Assembly: GCA_963778075.1 (NCBI GenBank)
Contig: CAVZTJ010000019.1
Coordinates: forward strand, 17,911-81,910
Direction of reading: 5' to 3'
DNA: 64,000 nucleotides
DNA from: JASHPR01 sp963778075
GTDB taxonomy: Bacteria; Actinomycetota; Actinomycetes; Streptosporangiales; Streptosporangiaceae
The notes under the pieces were generated by a model that saw only the letters and a list, made by a program, of their open reading frames with translations, did no database searches and was not told where the DNA came from. Below are positions 48,766 through 57,499 of the stretch, piece by piece; positions within the stretch are counted from its first letter, which is position 1; every line of letters begins with the position of its first letter. The translations under genes were made by a program, and so were the position numbers.

Positions 48766-49650
48766 CTATCGCTGCGCTTCAAGCCTGTCGAGGATCGCCG
48801 AGACGGCCGTGCACTCCGCAGCCGCCAGGGAGTCGCCGTACGACTCTCGCTCGCGGACGGAATGCGCGAGCGAGGCGATCGTGCGGTAGCTGACCAGGCA
48901 GCGCAGCCCGTCGTCACCCGCCACCCGGGCCGCTCGCGCGAGCAGGCGGTCTGCAGCGGCATTGCCGCCGCCGCGCTCGCAGTCGAAGACGAGGGCGACC
49001 AGGTCCAGCGCGCGGCTGCCCAGCCCGAACTCGTCCCAGTCCACTACGCCCGTGATGGTTGCCCCGGCGGCCAGGATGTTCGACAGGTTCAGGTCATTGT
49101 TCGCGTAGTCGGCTGGTGGCAGCCGCAGGCCCCAGACCGGCTGAAGCCAGCGCCGCACCCGCGTGCAGAGCGCGCCGGCCGCCGCGCAAGCCCGGGGGGC
49201 GTCGGCCCACACCTCGTCCCAATCGTCGAACAGAACGTTCGCCACGTAACCGGTGAAGTCGCGCTCCTCGTCCCGGAACCCGGCGTCAGCCTGCAACTCG
49301 ACCAGGCCCAGCGCCGCGTCCAGCATCGGGCCGTCCAGCGCTGCCAGCGGACGGCCAGGGAGCCGGCTCTGGACGGTTACGTGCCACTCCGCGCTGATCA
49401 TGCCGTGCCACAGAATCGTGGGAACCGGATACCCCCGCGCCCCGAGTACCGGAAGATACTTCGCGCACCATTGCGTCTTCTCCGGGGCGTAGTCGCCGCG
49501 CCTGGCCTTGACCACGATCGGGCCCGTTCGCTGCCCGCGGGCAGCCCACGTCATCCGGGACGTTCGGGGTGGCGTGAGCGGCCGAGCATCGTGCACCGGG
49601 TCATCCAGCTCCCGGGCGACCAGCATGCGGATCTCATGCCAGGCAGGCAT
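48766..49650 (-). CDS. APH-family phosphotransferase
   Basis: About 294 residues from ATG 49650. Kinase-like fold: PIVVKARRGDYA (ATP Lys), catalytic loop YANNDLNLSNILA (N-D-x-N rather than the usual HGDxxxxN) and VVDWDEFGLGSRALDLV (DxD metal site). Aminoglycoside phosphotransferase superfamily, but the unusual catalytic loop (Asn before Asp) makes antibiotic phosphorylation uncertain. The start is weakly supported. Confidence 0.85.
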   Translation of the reverse strand: MPAWHEIRMLVARELDDPVHDARPLTPPRTSRMTWAARGQRTGPIVVKARRGDYAPEKTQWCAKYLPVLGARGYPVPTILWHGMISAEWHVTVQSRLPGRPLAALDGPMLDAALGLVELQADAGFRDEERDFTGYVANVLFDDWDEVWADAPRACAAAGALCTRVRRWLQPVWGLRLPPADYANNDLNLSNILAAGATITGVVDWDEFGLGSRALDLVALVFDCERGGGNAAADRLLARAARVAGDDGLRCLVSYRTIASLAHSVRERESYGDSLAAAECTAVSAILDRLEAQR

Positions 49651-49717
49651 CTCGGTCCGCACGCTCAGATCGTAGGCGCCACCTGCCGTCCGCGTTCGGT
49701 CACGTCCACGTGAGGCG

Positions 49718-50314
49718 TCAGAGAGCCCAGTCCCCTGGGAGCGTCGGTACCGCCCAGTCCGCGGGCGGCCGCCACCCGAGCCATTCGGATTCACAGAACG
49801 GGGGGCCGCCGGCAGCCAGGACACCGATCATCCGCTCCGCCTCTGCCCGCACCCTGTTCGCGACTTCGGCCGTTAGGTGGCCGTCGGCTACTGCCCGCTC
49901 GAAGTCGTCCTCATCCTTCAGCCGCCAGCTGTGGTCCGGGGCGACGACCAGGTCCAAGACGAGGTCCACGGTGTCAAAACGGGATCCGGCGCGCCGGAAT
50001 GGCTGCTGAAGGTTGACGTACCACCCGATGAACGCGCCTGTCGCGTCGAACTCCACGTCGACGCAGTGCCAGACCCCGGGCTCGGCTAGCCGGATCAGGC
50101 TTCCACCCGCCCAGACGAGTTCCTTGGAGACCCAGCTCGCCAGGTCCCGGACCTTGGTCCCGGCGGGAGTGCGTGCGCCCTTGAACGCCGTGTCGGGAGC
50201 CAGGTACAGCACGGTGCGCTCGGGAGGATCGGCCACCACCAGCATCGGCAGCGCTGTCATCACCGCGCCATTCCACAGCTTCCGCCAGAGCACCGGCTCG
50301 CCCGGGCCGAGCAT
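49718..50314 (-). CDS. DUF402 protein (FomD-like)
   Basis: 198 residues from ATG 50314. DUF402 beta-barrel: VLWRKLWNG, RTVLYLAPDTAFKG, WHCVDVEFDATGAFIGWYVNLQQPFRR, and FDTVDLVLDLVVAPDHSWRLKDEDDFERAV, where the D-x-E...D-L-D cluster binds metal in nucleoside-diphosphatase relatives. It lies 67 bp from the APH gene start and in the same direction. Confidence 0.9.
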   Translation of the reverse strand: MLGPGEPVLWRKLWNGAVMTALPMLVVADPPERTVLYLAPDTAFKGARTPAGTKVRDLASWVSKELVWAGGSLIRLAEPGVWHCVDVEFDATGAFIGWYVNLQQPFRRAGSRFDTVDLVLDLVVAPDHSWRLKDEDDFERAVADGHLTAEVANRVRAEAERMIGVLAAGGPPFCESEWLGWRPPADWAVPTLPGDWAL

Positions 50315-50422
50315 GCGCCTCCCCTGCCGGTCCGCGCCGTGCGCTGGTCCTCGACATGGACACCAGGCGGGCGCCCCGACACCATAGCCGCCGACGGGGG
50401 ATCGCCCTCTATGGTGGCGGGC

Positions 50423-50749
50423 ATGGCATCGTGGTGGCACCGCGACATGATCGCGCCGGGCAAGCTGCCGCTGATGTTGTGCTTTCTGGCTTTCGTCGTC
50501 ACATTCGTGGTGACCCGGACGATCACGCGCATGATCCGAGACGGCCGCGGCCCGTTCCGGAACCACGTGACTGCCAGCGGGACGCACATCCATCACTCCG
50601 TTCCCGGCATCATCCTGCTGATCATCTGGATGGCGGCTGACTCCCGCGATCGCGGCATCGCGCCCGCCGCCGTACGAGCCGCGGCAGTCCATCGACGGAC
50701 ACATCCACGTGGCCGAGCCGCCTGCCGGCGGGCGGCTGCGATCTCCTAG
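50423..50749 (+). pseudogene. Relic of a conserved membrane protein, truncated after the second helix
   Basis: Begins like a known actinomycete membrane protein (MASWWHRDMIAPGKLPLMLCFLAFVVTFVVTR, IRDGRGPFRNHVTASGTHIHHSVPGIILLI), where the HIHHxxPG motif leads into further helices in complete members (200+ residues). Here the hydrophobic sequence stops after ILLIIW and the rest is random-like Arg/Ala sequence to a stop at 50749. In another frame the tail reads PPYEPRQSIDGHIHVAEPPAGG, which may be the end of the original or another gene. Confidence 0.6.
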
Positions 50750-50883
50750 GGCGAGTACAGGTTCGGCCGTTTCACCATGTCGCTCTTCCTCTCTGGCCGG
50801 GCCCGCAACCTACCGAAAGGCCAGTAAAGGCGAATGCTTTCCGCGACAATCGGCAGTGGTGACGGAGCGGGAGAGGAATTAAT

Positions 50884-51117
50884 GTGACGGAATTGCAGCA
50901 ATCCGGGGTTGGTGTCGGAGTTGTCGTTTCCGGCACAGACGGCGATTTCGCCGGAGTTGGCACTTTGAGTGCAAAAGTGACGCCGGAAGACGGCGGTTTC
51001 GAGTTGGTGATTGATAACCAGCAGTGGCTACATGTCGGGCTGTCGGGTCGCGAGCGCACCGTGATCAAGCTGGACGCTGAGGGCCGCAAAGCCCTGGCCG
51101 CTGCCTTGGCGTCCTGA
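50884..51117 (+). CDS. Small hypothetical protein
   Basis: 77 residues from GTG 50884 with GAGAGG upstream. Beta-rich: VGVVVSGTDGDFAGVGTLSAKVTPEDGGFELVIDNQQWLHVGLSG then a C-terminal helix (DAEGRKALAAALA). Lower GC than flanking genes in its first half. Not recognised; looks like a folded cytosolic protein. Confidence 0.6.
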   Translation: MTELQQSGVGVGVVVSGTDGDFAGVGTLSAKVTPEDGGFELVIDNQQWLHVGLSGRERTVIKLDAEGRKALAAALAS

Positions 51118-51156
51118 CCTCCGCGGGCGAGCCGGGGTCGATCCCACAGCAGCTGC

Positions 51157-51912
51157 TCAGACCGCTCGAACTTCGGCGAGCCGCTTGACTGCGAACTGGT
51201 CGGTCCCGCTGGGGTCCCAGCAGACGGCGGCTGCCCATGCGGCCGACGCTTGCGCGGCGATGTCGTACGCGTCGTCGTCGAGACCGGCGGCGTTGTACGG
51301 CAGTGCCAGGTCAAGGTCGGGGACGTCGACGTGCGACTCGTCCCAGTCGATCATCGTGACGCGATCCGCGGTCATGCGGATGTTGCCCGGGTTGGGGTCG
51401 CCGTGGACGACGCACGTCGTGCGACCGGCGAGTCGCGCCCACGCTGCCCGGCACCGAACGACACCCTCGGACGGCATCTCGCTGAGGTCGACCCTCGTCC
51501 CGCTCTCAGCGTGCAGAAGGTCGGTCGACGACCGCCAGCCCGGGCGCTGGGGCCAGCCGTGCGTAAACCGGTGCAGCTGGCGGAGTGTGCCGGCGACGCG
51601 ACGCCAGTCGGCTTCGGTCTCGGGCGGTCCGCCCTCCACGTAGGCCATCAGCACCAGGCCGTCGGCGAAATGCCGGCCGTCCGTGGTTGGGATCGGCACC
51701 GGCACCGGCATCCCTTCGCGGTCGAGGTGTCGCAACAGGCCGGTCTCCCACGCGAGGTCGGCATCGCTACGCTGGCCGAGACGACCGACCGCGAGATGCC
51801 CGTTGACGCGCACGCTCCACACCTCGTTGACGCCAACTCCGCCGGTGAGCGGTTCGATGCGGACGGCGTCGTCACTCCACTGCTCGAGTGCCTCCCATCC
51901 CACCGGCCACAT
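51157..51912 (-). CDS. APH-family phosphotransferase (second copy type)
   Basis: 251 residues. Contains GGVGVNEVWSVRVNGHLAVGRLG (ATP-binding strand; Arg replaces the usual Lys region), TTCVVHGDPNPGNIRM (canonical HGDxxxxN catalytic loop) and VTMIDWDESHVDVPDLDLA (DWD metal site). Probably a small-molecule kinase; resistance function not shown. It is not closely similar to the APH gene at 48766. Confidence 0.92.
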   Translation of the reverse strand: MWPVGWEALEQWSDDAVRIEPLTGGVGVNEVWSVRVNGHLAVGRLGQRSDADLAWETGLLRHLDREGMPVPVPIPTTDGRHFADGLVLMAYVEGGPPETEADWRRVAGTLRQLHRFTHGWPQRPGWRSSTDLLHAESGTRVDLSEMPSEGVVRCRAAWARLAGRTTCVVHGDPNPGNIRMTADRVTMIDWDESHVDVPDLDLALPYNAAGLDDDAYDIAAQASAAWAAAVCWDPSGTDQFAVKRLAEVRAV

Positions 51913-52007
51913 CTTCGCAGAGGGTCATGAAGCGCTCAACGAAATTACGAACCCGTGCTCAAGGGTCCGTTGCCGTCAAACGCCCCGGCGGGCGATGACT
52001 GCTGACG

Positions 52008-52664
52008 ATGCCATCAGCATTGCCGTCACACATCACACATCCGCTCAGTTCTGTTCGGCTCCGCCGGCGCGCCGGCGACATCGGCCGCGGGCTGGTGGCG
52101 ACACTGCCTCCGGTGCTGTCCCTGCCCGCGAGCATGGACGACCCGATCCACCGGGTGGTCACTCTGCTGTCGCGGGAGATGCTGCTAGCCGAGCCGGGCA
52201 AGCAAACGGTCCTGGACCGCCTCCTCGACGTCCTGGTGGTCCTGGGCCTGCGAGCCGGGCTGACCCGCAGCGAGACCGCGCCGCCCTGGTTCCGCGCCTC
52301 CTCTGACTCGCGCCTGTCGCCGGCCCTCGAAGCAGTTCACGCCAGCGCCGCCAAACCATGGACCGTCGATGACCTGGCCCGGCTGTGCAACATGTCCCGC
52401 GCCACCTTCGCCCGCGTCTTCCAGCAGGCCCTCGGCCAGGCACCCATGCAGTACCTCGCGGACTGGCGGATGACCCTCGCTCGCGACCTGCTCCTAGCCC
52501 AGGACGCGACCATGGACGAGATCGCAGCCCAGACCGGCTACTCGTCCGTGTACGCGTTCGCAACGGCATTCCGCCGCCACCACGGAGAACCTCCACGCCG
52601 CTGGCAGCAGCGCGAGCTAGCCGCCGTGCCGCCCGACGACCTGGCTCACGGGTCACATATCTGA
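52008..52664 (+). pseudogene. AraC-family regulator lacking most of its cupin domain
   Basis: The C-terminal ~110 residues are an intact AraC DNA-binding domain (TVDDLARLCNMSRATFARVFQQALGQAPMQYLADWRMTLARDLLL, MDEIAAQTGYSSVYAFATAFRRHHGEPPRRW), preceded by the end of an AraC_binding_2/cupin_6 sensor (LVATLPPVLSLPASMDDPIHRVVTLLSREM). Typical members are ~300 residues; the first ~90, including the metal-binding cupin strands, are absent. ATG 52008 lies inside the domain. Either a relic or a sensorless regulator. Confidence 0.65.
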
Positions 52665-52805
52665 CTGGCTTGACTTTCGCCGAGCTTCGCCGCCCCAGAA
52701 CACCGCCAAGAGCGGTGCAGATGATGCACGACCGTCCGCTTCCAGCGGCAGGGTGCTGCCGTCAGATGGCAACTCTGATCGATGCGTTTTCCCAGTCCAG
52801 TGGTG

Positions 52806-52849
52806 GTGGTGGTCAGGGCGGGTCGAACCGCCGACCTTCCGCTTTTCAG
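52806..52849 (-). other. 3' half of a tRNA-Phe(GAA) gene (candidate attachment-site scar)
   Basis: On the minus strand CTGAAAA-GCGGA-AGGTC-GGCGG-TTCGAC-CCGCC-CTGACCACCA matches the anticodon loop (GAA), 3' anticodon stem, variable loop, T arm and acceptor end of actinomycete tRNA-Phe, with one base missing in the T loop. The 5' half is absent. Integrative elements of actinomycetes insert into tRNA 3' ends, so this is probably the residue of an att site. Confidence 0.6.
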
Positions 52850-52857
52850 GTGTGCTG

Positions 52858-53368
52858 ATGGCCAAGTCCTATGGCATGACCAGCGCGGCGACGGGTGCCG
52901 AGGTGCGCCTGTGGTCGTGGCTGATTACCAGTGTTGCCGTCAACTCGCTCACCGGCGAAAAAGTTAGCGAATGGCGCTCCATTCTTCCGGACGACTGGGA
53001 TAGATCAGAAATTGACGCTTACCTAAGTAGTGCTTACGGTCGCGACGGAAGAGCTAAGATTGAGATCCTGGCAAGCTATTTACAATCTTTCGAGGCTTTG
53101 GCCGTTGCGGTTCGCTTCGATATTTATGATCTATCCGTACTAGATTCAATTGCTGCTCTCGGATCATGAACATCTGCGAAACTATCGGTCCTTCTTTGCG
53201 AACCGGCGCAAGGAAGTGGGAGCCGACACTGCTTATCGAAATCTAGAATGGCTAGGAGGCGAGATACGTAAACATCGTACTCAGTTGAACTTGGACTTAC
53301 GTCAGGTCGGACGGGTGGGGCACCGCCCCACCCGGTGGCCGCCGATGCACACCCATAGATCCTGCTAG
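52858..53368 (+). pseudogene. Low-GC frameshifted gene, DUF4760-like
   Basis: GC content falls sharply here (about half AT between 52,980 and 53,300), unlike all neighbours. Frame 1 from ATG 52858 encodes MAKSYGMTSAATGAEV... to SYLQSFEALAVAVRFDIYDLSVLDSI and stops at 53169; frame 2 continues HEHLRNYRSFFANRRKEVGADTAYRNLEWLGGEIRKH. Together this resembles DUF4760-type small proteins (helix ...FEeLAvgvr.giyd... then W/Y...I..RR...EWLa). A +1 shift near 53150 splits them. Recently acquired, now broken; function unknown. Confidence 0.5.
53312..53334 (+). terminator. Perfect 10-bp hairpin after the low-GC gene
   Basis: CGGGTGGGGC / GCCCCACCCG with a 3-base loop (ACC). Strong stem just past the coding similarity of the low-GC gene; no T-run. 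Likely a transcription terminator of the acquired gene. Confidence 0.6.
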
Positions 53369-53467
53369 GAATGCCCCGCGGGCGGCCAGCTAATGGCTCA
53401 CGGGGGGTCTGCATGACCGGAGCGAATCAGAGGTTATCGTAGATAGCCGCTGGCCTGGGGGTTCTCG

Positions 53468-53516
53468 TAGAGCGGGTCGCGGGAATCGAACTCGCCCTAT
53501 CAGCTGGGAATCTGAC
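53468..53516 (-). other. 3' half of a tRNA-Gly(CCC)-like gene (candidate attachment-site scar)
   Basis: Minus strand reads TCAG-ATTCCCA-GCTGAT-AGG-GCGAG-TTCGATT-CCCGC-GACCCGCTC, resembling the anticodon arm, T arm and acceptor end of tRNA-Gly with anticodon CCC, with small defects in the stems and no CCA or 5' half. With the tRNA-Phe piece at 52806 it brackets the low-GC gene. Confidence 0.5.
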
Positions 53517-53612
53517 CGGATATAGCCGTCATCGGGCGTGACCTGGCAGTATGAGAGTCCGCGCAGGCGTTGAACAGGCAGGGGCGGCGCTGCAGACCTG
53601 TAGGCTTGGTCC

Positions 53613-54014
53613 ATGCCTGTCCCATCGGCAGTTGGTCTTGAAAACCTCCAAGTCGTGTCTGTGGTTCCCGTCCTGCGGATGTACGACGTTGCCGCGACCA
53701 TCCGCTTCTACGTCGACTACCTCGGATGTTCGCTGGATCATCGGGATGGCGAAGGCGACCGGCCGGTGTACCTGGGAGTCTCGCGCGATGGCATGGAGTT
53801 CCATCTGTCCTCGCATCACGACGACGGAACGCCAGGGACCGCCGTGCTCGTCGTGGTACGCAACCTCGACACACTGCACGCGGAACTCCGCAAGCGTGGA
53901 TACCCGTTCTTCAATCCGGGCATCAGCCCAGGTCCCGGGAGCGGCAGACAGATGCAGCTCATTGACCCTGCTTCCAACAGGATTCGCTTCTACGAGCCCG
54001 CACCAGCCAGCTAG
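53613..54014 (+). CDS. VOC-family (bleomycin-resistance-like) protein
   Basis: 133 residues: VVSVVPVLRMYDVAATIRFYVDYLGCSLDH, MEFHLSSHHDDG, AVLVVVRNLDTLHAELRKRGYPFF, and MQLIDPASNRIRFYEP. The His/Glu set fits a metal-binding VOC fold, as in fosfomycin/bleomycin-binding relatives. The C-terminal Asp-Pro and Arg-F-Y-E are typical. Monocistronic. Confidence 0.9.
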   Translation: MPVPSAVGLENLQVVSVVPVLRMYDVAATIRFYVDYLGCSLDHRDGEGDRPVYLGVSRDGMEFHLSSHHDDGTPGTAVLVVVRNLDTLHAELRKRGYPFFNPGISPGPGSGRQMQLIDPASNRIRFYEPAPAS

Positions 54015-54336
54015 GGCTCCGCACCCGGCTGGCCAGCCACCACCGGACTACCAGCTTGGGAATGAGCGAGGTAAGCGCTGTGACCTGCGTAGCCGCAGCT
54101 CGGTGGCGCTTTGCTTTGTCCGTGAGTGTCCGCCGGGCGCCCTAGTCGCCCGGCCGATCGGGCGCGTAGCGGGCACGGGGTCTCGCGTTACGCCTGACCT
54201 GCTGCTTAGGAGGACACTTCACTGCGTGCCAGAACCTGCGCGTTCGCAGGTCATCGGCGCTTCTGGCTGCGCGCGAGTGACTGTGAGTGTGCCTTGCTTT
54301 CGCCTTGTCGTGGCACGCGTGTGGCACGCCGGTCGA
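54015..54336. other. Intergenic stretch without a recognisable gene
   Basis: 322 bp between two VOC genes. It contains small inverted repeats (CGCCCG...CGGGCG near 54140-54160; CCTGCG-CGTT-CGCAGG near 54235-54251) but no ORF with protein-like composition on either strand. Possibly recombination debris from the mobile region around it. Confidence 0.5.
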
Positions 54337-54690
54337 TCAGGCCGGGGATGCCGGTTCCGCTTCTTGGAACGGCGATCCGACCCGCACTTCGTTCCCGTCC
54401 GGGTCGGTCAGCCTCGCCTCGCGCATCCCCCATGGGCAATTCTCTGCGACCGCCCCAGCAGGGATGGCGCTGTCGACATCCTCGACGTAAAGGTATACGT
54501 GGGTGACCGGGCCGCCGTCGAGGCGATGCTCGGACAGGTGCAGCTGCGCTGGGCCGCGCCTCAGTCGCACATACAGCGGCCAGTCGGGTCCGAAGGTGTG
54601 CTCCGAGTTGACTTCGAACCCAAACTGCGCGTACCAGGCAATGCTTGCTCGCGCGTCGGCTACGTGCAGAATCGGCGCCATGCCCTCCAT
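54337..54690 (-). CDS. VOC-family protein (bleomycin-binding-like)
   Basis: 117 residues from ATG 54690 (AGGGGGAGCG region upstream; ATG 54705 also possible). MAPILHVADARASIAWYAQFGFEV, YVRLRRGPAQLHLSEHRLDGG, HVYLYVEDVDSAI and EARLTDPDGNEVRVGSP follow the glyoxalase/BRP pattern including the C-terminal D-P-D-G-N. Antibiotic binding is possible but not shown. Confidence 0.9.
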   Translation of the reverse strand: MEGMAPILHVADARASIAWYAQFGFEVNSEHTFGPDWPLYVRLRRGPAQLHLSEHRLDGGPVTHVYLYVEDVDSAIPAGAVAENCPWGMREARLTDPDGNEVRVGSPFQEAEPASPA

Positions 54691-54717
54691 CGCTCCCCCT
54701 AACATCTTGGGATTGCT

Positions 54718-55845
54718 GGCATGATACGCCGAAGCGCTGTCACAACCTGTTCGAGCGGATCTGCCGCCGCAACGGCATCCGCCAGCTGCTCACAAAGCCC
54801 TATTCGCCCACCACTACGGGCAAGGTCGAACGCTGGCATCAGACCCTGCAGGACGAGTTCCTCGATGACACCGGGCCGTTCGCCACCCTGGAGGAAGCTC
54901 AGGCCGCGGTCGATCAGTGGCGGGAGGAGTACAACCACCAGCGGCCGCATCAGTCCCTGGACATGGCATGTCCTGCTGATAAGTTCCGGCCCTCAGCTGG
55001 CGCTCATGACGGCCTGACGCTGTGGGCGCCGGCTGACCTCGAGACCGTCACCACTGCGGTGGTGCCAGGACCGGCTCCGGCACCGGTAATTGCGGGATCC
55101 GTGACCTGGCCGGACGCCATCGAAATCGACCGGGTCGTCCCGGCCTCGGGGAACATGACGATCGGACCGCAGCAGTTCTGGCTGGGCACCAGCCGGACCG
55201 GCCAGACGGTGAGCTTCTGGATCGACACCACCACTGTGCACCTAAGCATCGGCGGATGGCGGATCAAAACCGTGCCTTCCCGCCTGTCCTCCGTCGACCT
55301 CGCCCGGCTCCGCAACGCTGGTGCCCGTCCGGCCGGACCGCCCCCGGCCGGGCCTCCACCCGGACCGCTAGCAGCGACCAGCTGCGTGGAAGTGCAGCGG
55401 CTCGTCAGCGCCGCCGGGATCATCACCCTCGGCAACCAGGCCATCCAGGTCGGCTCCCCGATGGCGGGGCAACGAGCCCGCATCCGCCTGGACGGGCAGG
55501 TCATGCACGTCATCACCCAGGACGGCGTCCTGTGGCGCAGCCTGCCGTGCCCCATCCCGCCCGGCCAGCGGCACAAGCTCCAGGGCGTCCGCCTCGCCGG
55601 GCCAGAACCACTCCCGCCACAGGCAGACCGTCCAGCGGAAGGTCTCCAGCCGCGGCGGCATCCAGGTCGCCAGGCAGCCCATCCAGGTCGGCTTCCCCCA
55701 CGCCGACAAGATTGTCACCATTCAGCTCGGCGACACCAGCTTGCGCATCATCGACCAGCACGGCGAGCTGATCACCGCCGTGCCCAGAAACGGCAGCGGT
55801 GAGGTCAGCCGGTTCAAGGCCTACGGAAGCAAGAAACCACGATGA
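54718..55845 (+). pseudogene. IS481-type transposase relic (5' truncated and frameshifted)
   Basis: The recognisable part begins inside the catalytic core: FERICRRNGIRQLLTKPYSPTTTGKVERWHQTLQDEFLD with the final Glu of the DDE triad (GKVERWHQ), then WREEYNHQRPHQSLDMACPADKF, followed by a long C-terminal beta region (PQQFWLGTSRTGQTVSFWIDTTTVHL, GNQAIQVGSPMAGQRARI). The N-terminal HTH and first two Asp are absent. Near 55,610 the frame changes; continuing in the next frame gives IQVGFPHADKIVTIQLGDTSLRIIDQHGELI to the stop at 55843. No intact ends were seen. Confidence 0.8.
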
Positions 55846-55891
55846 CCAGCCCGGCAGTGAGCACACGCGGCACCGCGGAGGCGGCGATTTC

Positions 55892-56116
55892 ATGGCCGCA
55901 GTAACCCTGAACGCCAATGACGCAGCCGAGCTGGCGGAGATGCTGCAATTCCTCGCCGACTGGCTGAACCGTGATCCCAGCCGCCTCGGCGCGTCGCTGG
56001 AAGACTTCGTCGGCCACCCGGCCTACAACACCTGCCAGCCGCGCGAGGACCTGGACCGGTTCATTTTCCTGCTCGGCAGCAGCGACGGCGAATCCCTCTT
56101 CGGCCCGCCACGGTGA
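55892..56116 (+). CDS. Small acidic protein downstream of the transposase relic
   Basis: 74 residues from ATG 55892 (CGGAGGCGGCG upstream): NANDAAELAEMLQFLADWLNRDPSRLGASLEDFVGHPAYN, then REDLDRFIFLLG. Helical and acidic, like small proteins often seen next to actinomycete IS or AICE genes. Function unknown. Confidence 0.6.
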   Translation: MAAVTLNANDAAELAEMLQFLADWLNRDPSRLGASLEDFVGHPAYNTCQPREDLDRFIFLLGSSDGESLFGPPR

Positions 56117-56466
56117 CAGCCGGGAGCCTGCACCGCTGACCCGGCCAGCCGAGGATACGCCGGGCCTTCACGGCGTCACCGTCGTTCGTCCTCGCGCTGG
56201 CGCGCTGCGGGCGCTCCACGCTGACCCCGCTCCGGCTCCAGCGTTGATCGGCAGCCATCCGGGAAAGCACCAGACCGGCTAACGCAAAGCGCTGGCGCCC
56301 CCGTGATGGGCTAGACAGACCGGCAGACCATGGTGCAGCTGAACGTCATTGGAGCAGCGCTATCACGTAGTCATGGAGGTCATCTGTGGCGCCCCGGTGA
56401 CCAAGGTCGCCTGGCTCAATCACGCCACGGTCGCACCGCCCGTGTTGGGCGTTCCCGTGCTTGCGC
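56117..56466. other. Intergenic stretch with no supported gene
   Basis: 350 bp. A minus-strand frame contains GVIEPGDLGHRGATDDLHDYVIALL ending near 56346, which looks like the C-terminus of some protein, but no start or further similarity is seen; it may be another gene scrap. Confidence 0.4.
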
Positions 56467-57312
56467 TCAGGGGACCCGCGCGGTGACCAGGGTCTCCACG
56501 TTGCAGGGCCGCAAGCCATCGGTCCGGCCGGCGAAATACCGCTGTTCGAGGTCTGCACGTGCTGGATGGTCGACGACCTTCAGCCCGCACCGGCTGATCA
56601 GCCGCTCGATCTCGATGACCGGCCAGCCGGGCTGCAGCGGCTCGCCAACTGAGGCCGCGAGCGGGGCGTAGATCCGGATGAACTCTCTGCCGACGCCATC
56701 GAGCACCGACTCCTCGGCCCGGTAGGAGAACACCACCTCCGAGCCAGGGGCAGCCCCCGCAGTCGTGCGCAACGTCGACTCGATCGCGCGGGCGGTGAGA
56801 TAGGGGGCAACGCCGGTCCAGGAGAACAGCGCCGGCTGGCCCCAGTCGAACCCGGCCGCGCGCAAAGCGTCCCGAAGAGGCTCGGCCTCGAAATCAGCCG
56901 GGACGAACACCTGCGAGTCACTGAGCGGAAGCCCGAGGCCCCCGACCCGCTCCAGCTTCCAGGCCTGGGAGGCAGCGTGATCAACCTCGAACACCCTGAC
57001 GGAGCGGAGCAGGTCCGGGCGCCGCCACGCGAACGAGTCAAGCCCCGCGCCCAGGATGACGTACTGCGTGAAGGCGCCAGCAGCCAGCCGGTCCTCGGCA
57101 TACCGGCTGCGGGCGCAGACAGCCGCGCGAGACTCGCGAGCCACCTGGCCGGGGAACAGCGGATTTAGCTGGTCGTGTAGCTCCTGCCACACCGGGCCGA
57201 CGAGCACCAAGGCCAGAGCATCGTCCAGCACCCACGGCGCCGTCGCCTCCATGCGAAATAATCCCCGCGACACTGCCGCGAACATCGCCGTCCTGCTCGG
57301 TGCGGCCTCCAT
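56467..57312 (-). CDS. Class I SAM-dependent methyltransferase (LCM/TIGR00027 type)
   Basis: 281 residues from ATG 57312 (AGGGAGGGCAC upstream). Starts SRTAMFAAVSRGLFRMEA, then VVLGAGLDSFAWRRPD-type SAM loop (VILGAGLDSFAWR), the acidic ligand in VFEVDHAASQAWK, FVPADFEAEPL, and LFSWTGVAPYLTARAIESTL. These are typical of actinobacterial leucine-carboxyl-methyltransferase-like O-methyltransferases, common in mycobacteria. Substrate unknown. Confidence 0.92.
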   Translation of the reverse strand: MEAAPSRTAMFAAVSRGLFRMEATAPWVLDDALALVLVGPVWQELHDQLNPLFPGQVARESRAAVCARSRYAEDRLAAGAFTQYVILGAGLDSFAWRRPDLLRSVRVFEVDHAASQAWKLERVGGLGLPLSDSQVFVPADFEAEPLRDALRAAGFDWGQPALFSWTGVAPYLTARAIESTLRTTAGAAPGSEVVFSYRAEESVLDGVGREFIRIYAPLAASVGEPLQPGWPVIEIERLISRCGLKVVDHPARADLEQRYFAGRTDGLRPCNVETLVTARVP

Positions 57313-57499
57313 GTGCCCTCCCTGCGATAATGCGACCACTCCATGCCGGGGCCTGGCGCTGCCCGGACTGCGCACTCACATGATGCGCCTGAAGCGCCCG
57401 GACTCTCCATAGCCACCCACGACGGCGACTGATGTGATACGCACTCCCTAGAAACCGTCAAGCGACACCTGAAGCCGATCTGTCAGCGATCACCAGAAC

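Noticed and set aside
48766..51912. Aminoglycoside resistance cluster (two APH genes plus the AadA-like gene at 40 kb)
   Set aside because: The three are spread out, diverged from known resistance enzymes and one has an altered catalytic loop; superfamily membership alone does not show resistance.
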